17,324 nt of DNA from Alcanivorax sp. UBA4485 (GTDB lineage: Bacteria > Pseudomonadota > Gammaproteobacteria > Pseudomonadales > Alcanivoracaceae). Positions 13,909-17,324 of the stretch are shown in pieces. Each line of letters starts with the position of its first letter. Within the stretch, counting starts at the first letter, position 1. The translations under genes and the position numbers were made by a program. The stretch spans positions 1 through 17,324 of the forward strand of contig DGNT01000004.1 in assembly GCA_002389055.1 (NCBI GenBank), given 5' to 3'. Below the pieces are notes generated by a model, which had not been told where the DNA came from, did not search any database, and saw nothing but the letters and a program-made list of their open reading frames with translations.

Positions 13909-16329
13909 TTGGATACCAACATCAAACATCTCATCGGCGGTGGCGTCTTAGCGCTACTGCTGACCGCCTGCGGCGGCGGAAGCAGCGGGGGCAGCGACGG
14001 CTCCGGCAATGCGCCGACGCCTTCAACGCGTGACCTGCCGGAAGAAATGGCGGCGGTCGTGGACGAGTCCAACGCGTTCACCGAAGAATTCTGTCCGGAG
14101 ACCTCGGAAGGGGCCGCCGGCACACCGCTGGATCCCGCTCTTTGTGTGCAAGAGAACGAAGAGTCCGAAGGCGGCGCGCCGGATCCCACCGATGTAGTCG
14201 CGCAGTTCTGTCCCACCGCGGCGTCTTCGTTCGATCTGCAGGGTGCGTTCGATCCGGCGGCGTTCACCGAAGGCTTCGACGACCCGGCCGGCTTCCTGAC
14301 CGACGGTCCGTTGTCGTTCCCGATCGCCTGTTTGCAGGAATCCGCCACTAACCTGGACGGCCTGCAGGATCTGATCGGCGGCAGCAACCCGATCACCGAG
14401 CAGCTTTGCCCGGTCGCGGCGGCCGAGCCCTCCTTTGACCCGGCCACCTGCTTCGCGGAAGTGACCGGCGGCGCCAACGGCGGCCTGCCCGGCCTGCCGG
14501 GAGGCGGCGAGGGCGGCGGCAGTGTTCCCGGCGCCGACCAGTTCCTCAACCAGTTCTGCCCGGACAGCGCCGGTGCCGGCGTCGGCCCCGAGACCCCGCT
14601 GAACTGTCTCAACGAAGCCAGCCGTGTCTACATCACCATCGTCGACATGATCACCAACCCGAACCCGCTGACCGAAGCCGTTTGTCCGGTGGAAACCATG
14701 ACCGGTCGCGTGGATCCGGTGGTGTGTTTCGAGGAAGCCGTCAGCGGTGGTGGCATGCCCGGCCTGCCTGGCCTGGGTGACCTGCCCGGTCTGCCCGGTC
14801 TGCCCGGTCTGCCAGGTTTGCCCGGCGGTGGTGACGGCGGTGATGGTGGCGACGGCGGCACGCCGGACGTTCCCGGCCTGGATCAGCTGACCGACGCTCT
14901 GTCCGGCATCTGCCCGGAAACCCTGGAAGCCGAAGTCGGCCCGACCACCCCGATCGACTGTCTGACGGAAGCCGGCGGCAGCTTCGGTGGTTTTGAAGAC
15001 CTGATCGGCGGCCTGGGCGGCAGCAACCCGCTCACCGAAGCCCTGTGCCCCACCGCGGCCATGGCGGAAAGCTTCGACCCGGCAGCCTGCTTCACCGAAG
15101 CGGCCGGCCAGCTGCCCTCCGCACCCGGTGGTGGCACTCCACAGATTCCCGGCGTCGGCATGGCCCTGGAGCAAATCTGTCCGGTGGCCGCCGGTGAGGA
15201 AATCGGCCCCACCACGCCGTTCGACTGCCTGCTCGAACTGGGCGGCGGCTTCGGCGACCTGGAAGGCCTGCTCGGCGGCCTTGCCGACGGTGGTCTGGAA
15301 GGTGGCAACCCGCTGACCGATGCCCTGTGCCCGGTCACTTCCGAGGAAGGCCTGGATCCGGCGGCCTGCTTCATGGAAGCCCTGGAAGGTCTGCCCGGCG
15401 GCCTGCCGCTGCCCGGCGGCGACGGCGGCACCCCGGAACTGCCCGGTGGCGAGCAACTGCTCGGCCAGCTGTGCCCGGAAGCCGGCGCCGGTGAAATCGG
15501 CCCGACCACCCCGATCGAGTGTCTGACCGAAGCCGGCCAGAACCTGGGCAACATCCAGGACATGCTCGGCGGTCTGGGTGGCAGCAACCCGCTCACCGAA
15601 GCCGTATGCCCGACCGCGTCCGCGGCCGAGCAGCTTGACCCGGCGGCGTGCCTGAGCGAAGCCCTGGGTGGCGGCCTGCCTGGCCTGCCCGGTGGTGGCG
15701 ATGGCGGCGGCGTGCCGGAGATTCCCGGCCTGAGCGATGGCCTGGCGCAGTTGTGCCCGGCGGCCGGCGCCGGTGAACTCGGCCCGACCACCCCGCTGGA
15801 GTGCCTCACCGAGGCCGGCCAGAACCTGGGCGGTCTGACCGACCTGCTGGGTGGCCTGGGTGGCAGTAACCCGCTCACCGACGCGCTGTGCCCGGCGGCC
15901 TCCACCGCCGAGCAGCTCGATCCGGCTGCCTGCTTCACCGAAGCGCTGGGTAACTTGCCCGGCGCGCCCGGTGGCGACGGCGGCACCGGTGGTGTTCCGG
16001 AAATCCCGGGCCTGAGCGACGGTCTGGCACAAATCTGCCCGCTGGCCCTGGAAGGCGAAGTGGGTCCGACCACGCCGCTGGATTGCCTGATGGAAGCCGG
16101 TGGCAGCCTGAGCCAGCTGCAGGATCTGCTGGGCGGCCTCGGTGGCGGCCTGGGCGGCGGTGAAGGCGGTGAAGGCAGCGCTGATCCGGTGACCGGCCAG
16201 CTGTGCCCGGAAGCCGGTGCCGGCGGCCTCAGCCCGACCCTGCCGATCGAGTGTCTGCTGGAAGCGGGCCAGAACCTGCCCGAGCTGCTCACCGGCCTGC
16301 CGGACCTGCTTGGTGGTCTGGCGCCGTAA
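13909..16329 (+). CDS. Acidic outer-membrane lipoprotein with 15 two-cysteine modules and collagen-like linkers
   Basis: I do not recognise this 806-residue protein. It begins at TTG 13909: an in-frame TAA at 13903-13905 excludes any earlier start, and GGGAGGGG lies six bases upstream. Residues 1-20 are a lipoprotein signal ending LLTAC; Gly follows Cys21, so outer-membrane sorting is expected. The rest contains 15 copies of CP..C-[LFV]-x-E. They alternate between a type with 17 residues from Cys to Cys (CP..GPTTPx[DE]C) and one of about 15 (CP..DPAAC), giving tandem units of about 89-94 residues. Linkers are Gly/Pro-rich, including GLPGLPGLPGLPGG. All 31 cysteines are the lipid cysteine plus 30 in modules, so disulfide pairing is likely. 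The mature part has no Lys, His or Trp, three Arg and one Tyr. A surface or structural role is inferred. Confidence 0.88.
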   Translation: MDTNIKHLIGGGVLALLLTACGGGSSGGSDGSGNAPTPSTRDLPEEMAAVVDESNAFTEEFCPETSEGAAGTPLDPALCVQENEESEGGAPDPTDVVAQFCPTAASSFDLQGAFDPAAFTEGFDDPAGFLTDGPLSFPIACLQESATNLDGLQDLIGGSNPITEQLCPVAAAEPSFDPATCFAEVTGGANGGLPGLPGGGEGGGSVPGADQFLNQFCPDSAGAGVGPETPLNCLNEASRVYITIVDMITNPNPLTEAVCPVETMTGRVDPVVCFEEAVSGGGMPGLPGLGDLPGLPGLPGLPGLPGGGDGGDGGDGGTPDVPGLDQLTDALSGICPETLEAEVGPTTPIDCLTEAGGSFGGFEDLIGGLGGSNPLTEALCPTAAMAESFDPAACFTEAAGQLPSAPGGGTPQIPGVGMALEQICPVAAGEEIGPTTPFDCLLELGGGFGDLEGLLGGLADGGLEGGNPLTDALCPVTSEEGLDPAACFMEALEGLPGGLPLPGGDGGTPELPGGEQLLGQLCPEAGAGEIGPTTPIECLTEAGQNLGNIQDMLGGLGGSNPLTEAVCPTASAAEQLDPAACLSEALGGGLPGLPGGGDGGGVPEIPGLSDGLAQLCPAAGAGELGPTTPLECLTEAGQNLGGLTDLLGGLGGSNPLTDALCPAASTAEQLDPAACFTEALGNLPGAPGGDGGTGGVPEIPGLSDGLAQICPLALEGEVGPTTPLDCLMEAGGSLSQLQDLLGGLGGGLGGGEGGEGSADPVTGQLCPEAGAGGLSPTLPIECLLEAGQNLPELLTGLPDLLGGLAP
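14092..16254 (+). repeat. Array of 15 CP...C modules within the lipoprotein gene
   Basis: Fifteen Cys-Pro motifs are each followed by one closing Cys in the pattern C-[LFV]-x-E. From about 14908 onward the units are most alike: A-type modules contain GPTTP and the linker after them contains GGSNPLT, while B-type modules contain DPAAC. Two neighbouring units (LCPEAGAGEI.. and LCPAAGAGEL..) are both exactly 94 residues (282 bp) and nearly identical, suggesting recent duplication. The last two modules are both A-type, so one B-type module is missing near the C-terminus. Confidence 0.9.
14782..14826 (+). repeat. Tandem 9-bp repeat coding for Leu-Pro-Gly
   Basis: Five head-to-tail copies of a 9-bp unit (CTGCCCGGT three times, then CTGCCAGGT and TTGCCCGGC) encode consecutive LPG tripeptides, giving a collagen-like Gly-Leu-Pro run. 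Because the unit is three codons long, gain or loss of copies would keep the frame. A GGTGACGGC-like Gly-Asp-Gly run follows directly. Confidence 0.9.
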
Positions 16330-16389
16330 TGGCGTGACGGTTTGATCGGTGTCCCGCTGTTCGCAGCGGGGGCCGGTCCCCGAAAACAA

Positions 16390-16425
16390 AAAAGCCCCGA
16401 CCACTTCGATGGTCGGGGCTTTTTT
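16390..16425. terminator. Bidirectional terminator between the lipoprotein and DAHP synthase genes
   Basis: The arms GCCCCGACCA and TGGTCGGGGC enclose the loop CTTCGA, flanked by six or more A residues on the left and six T residues on the right. It lies about 60 bases after the lipoprotein stop. The A run on the left gives a T run on the minus strand, so it can also end transcription from the convergent DAHP synthase gene. Confidence 0.95.
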
Positions 16426-16431
16426 GTGGTT

Positions 16432-16475
16432 TGTGGGAGCTTGCCTTGCAAGCGAAAGGCCGGCTTTAGCCGGCC
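16432..16475. repeat. REP-like hairpin plus second GC-rich hairpin
   Basis: TGTGGGAGC at 16432-16440 leads into GCTTGC (16439-16444) and GCAAGC (16448-16453), with GCGA following, the layout of Pseudomonas-type REP sequences. Next to it GGCCGGC and GCCGGCC (16458-16475 on the minus strand, loop TAAA) form a perfect 7-bp stem just after the DAHP synthase stop, followed on that strand by TTTC. The second hairpin may contribute to transcript ending of that gene. Confidence 0.5.
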
Positions 16476-16477
16476 GG

Positions 16478-17324
16478 CTATTGATTCCGGCGGGGCAGGG
16501 TGTCGCGCACCTTGTCGGCGAGATCGCGGATGCTCTGCTCGGTGGTGTCCCAGGCGATGCAGCCGTCGGTCACCGACACGCCGTATTCCAGATCGTCGAG
16601 ATTCTCGGGCAGCTTCTGACTGCCGCCCTTGAGGTGGGATTCCACCATCAGACCGACAATGGACTTGTTGCCTTCCAGAATCTGATTGCCGATGTTTTCC
16701 ATCACCAGCGGCTGCAGGTTCGGGTCCTTGTTGGAGTTGGCGTGGGAGCAATCCACCATGATGTTGGTGGACACACCGGCTTTCTCCAAAGCGCTTTCCG
16801 CCAGCGCCACGGACACCGAATCGTAATTGGGCTTGCCGCCACCGCCGCGCAGCACCACGTGGGCGTAGGGGTTGCCCTTGGTGGTGGTGAGCGCCACGCG
16901 GCCGTCCGGGTCGATGCCCAGGAAGCGGTGCGGGTGCTTGACGCTGAGCATGGCATTGACCGCCACGTCCAGGCTGCCGTCGGTGCCGTTCTTGAAGCCC
17001 ACCGGGCCGGACAGGCCGGAGGACATTTCCCGGTGGGTCTGGGATTCGGTGGTGCGCGCGCCGATCGCCGACCAGGAGATCAGGTCCTGCATGTACTGCG
17101 GGGTGGTCGGGTCGAGCGCCTCGGTGGCGGCCGGCAGGCCCAGCTCGGCCACGTCGAGCAGCAGCTTGCGGGCAATGTGCAGGCCGTCCTGCACTTTGAA
17201 GGAGTCGTTCATGTAGGGGTCGTTGATCAGCCCCTTCCAACCCACCGTGGTGCGCGGCTTTTCGAAGTACACGCGCAGCACCAGAAACAGGGCGTCGTCC
17301 ACCTCGGCGGCCAGCTTCTTGAGC
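16478..17324 (-). CDS. Class I DAHP synthase (3-deoxy-7-phosphoheptulonate synthase, AroF/AroG/AroH type), N-terminus cut
   Basis: About 282 codons are present and the frame runs off the right edge, so the N-terminal part, which contains much of the feedback-inhibition site, is missing. The enzyme joins phosphoenolpyruvate and erythrose 4-phosphate in the first step of the shikimate pathway in the cytoplasm. Diagnostic stretches are VYFEKPRTTVGWKGLINDP, ISWSAIGARTTESQTHREM, SGPVGFKNGTDG, VLRGGGGKPNYD, MVDCSHANSNKDP and VTDGCIAWDTTE, which include the PEP- and metal-binding residues. The frame ends in TAG at 16478 next to a hairpin. It converges on the lipoprotein gene. Whether it is the Tyr-, Phe- or Trp-sensitive isozyme cannot be told without the missing part. 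Confidence 0.95.
   Translation of the reverse strand, partial: LKKLAAEVDDALFLVLRVYFEKPRTTVGWKGLINDPYMNDSFKVQDGLHIARKLLLDVAELGLPAATEALDPTTPQYMQDLISWSAIGARTTESQTHREMSSGLSGPVGFKNGTDGSLDVAVNAMLSVKHPHRFLGIDPDGRVALTTTKGNPYAHVVLRGGGGKPNYDSVSVALAESALEKAGVSTNIMVDCSHANSNKDPNLQPLVMENIGNQILEGNKSIVGLMVESHLKGGSQKLPENLDDLEYGVSVTDGCIAWDTTEQSIRDLADKVRDTLPRRNQ

Noticed and set aside
14782..14826. CRISPR-like or non-coding tandem array
   Set aside because: The 9-bp units have no spacers and encode in-frame LPG repeats inside the lipoprotein.
13909..16329. True collagen-like protein
   Set aside because: The Gly-X-Pro run is short and confined to linkers; most of the protein is cysteine modules, not a triple-helix repeat.
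14023..16404. 793-codon open frame antisense to the lipoprotein gene, and another of 785 codons at 14883-17240
   Set aside because: They lie opposite a gene with a lipobox, ribosome site and regular cysteine modules. Their translations are low-complexity by-products of GC-rich repeats, and the second also runs through the DAHP synthase gene.

Overview
The window is about 17.3 kb of GC-rich, densely packed bacterial DNA. It looks like a marine gammaproteobacterium, possibly Alcanivorax-like. The basis is the pilZ-tatD order known from Pseudomonas, a DUF1285 protein, a GlyGly-CTERM secreted protease and a Pseudomonas-type REP hairpin. The genus is inferred, not proven. I see no tRNA, rRNA, CRISPR array, phage or IS element, and the left and right ends both cut genes.

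Left block (1-2906): the end of pilZ, then tatD and rmuC, form a forward operon (tatD and rmuC overlap at ATGA). They converge on a small lysine-rich protein of unknown role that carries the same ENIKKAQ motif near both ends. Stress block (3038-6778): a large-subunit catalase (katE) is followed, 65 nt later on the same strand, by a stand-alone cytochrome-oxidase-subunit-III-like membrane protein. A periplasmic Cu/Zn superoxide dismutase (sodC) is divergent from katE across about 0.4 kb.

Middle block (6985-11870): a trypsin-like secreted protease with a C-terminal GlyGly-CTERM sorting tail has an unusual upstream region rich in CTAG and short repeats. It converges on a two-gene minus-strand operon: a class V aminotransferase, then a YiiX/NlpC-P60-like protein whose two catalytic residues appear to be replaced. 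A TetR regulator and a DUF1285 protein run divergently from the aminotransferase.

Right block (11867-17324): a voltage-gated K+ channel with a C-terminal zinc ribbon is divergent from a membrane-anchored peroxiredoxin-like protein that has a good sigma70 promoter. Then comes the most unusual gene, a TTG-started 806-residue lipoprotein. It is built from 15 copies of a two-cysteine module joined by Gly/Pro-rich linkers, with no Lys, His or Trp in the mature part. A strong bidirectional terminator and a REP hairpin separate it from a truncated class I DAHP synthase gene.

Two sequence-wide patterns stand out. TAG ends 10 of the 16 genes. The tetranucleotide CTAG occurs 12 times, always either at a stop codon or between genes and never inside a coding sequence; two convergent gene pairs end on one shared CTAG.
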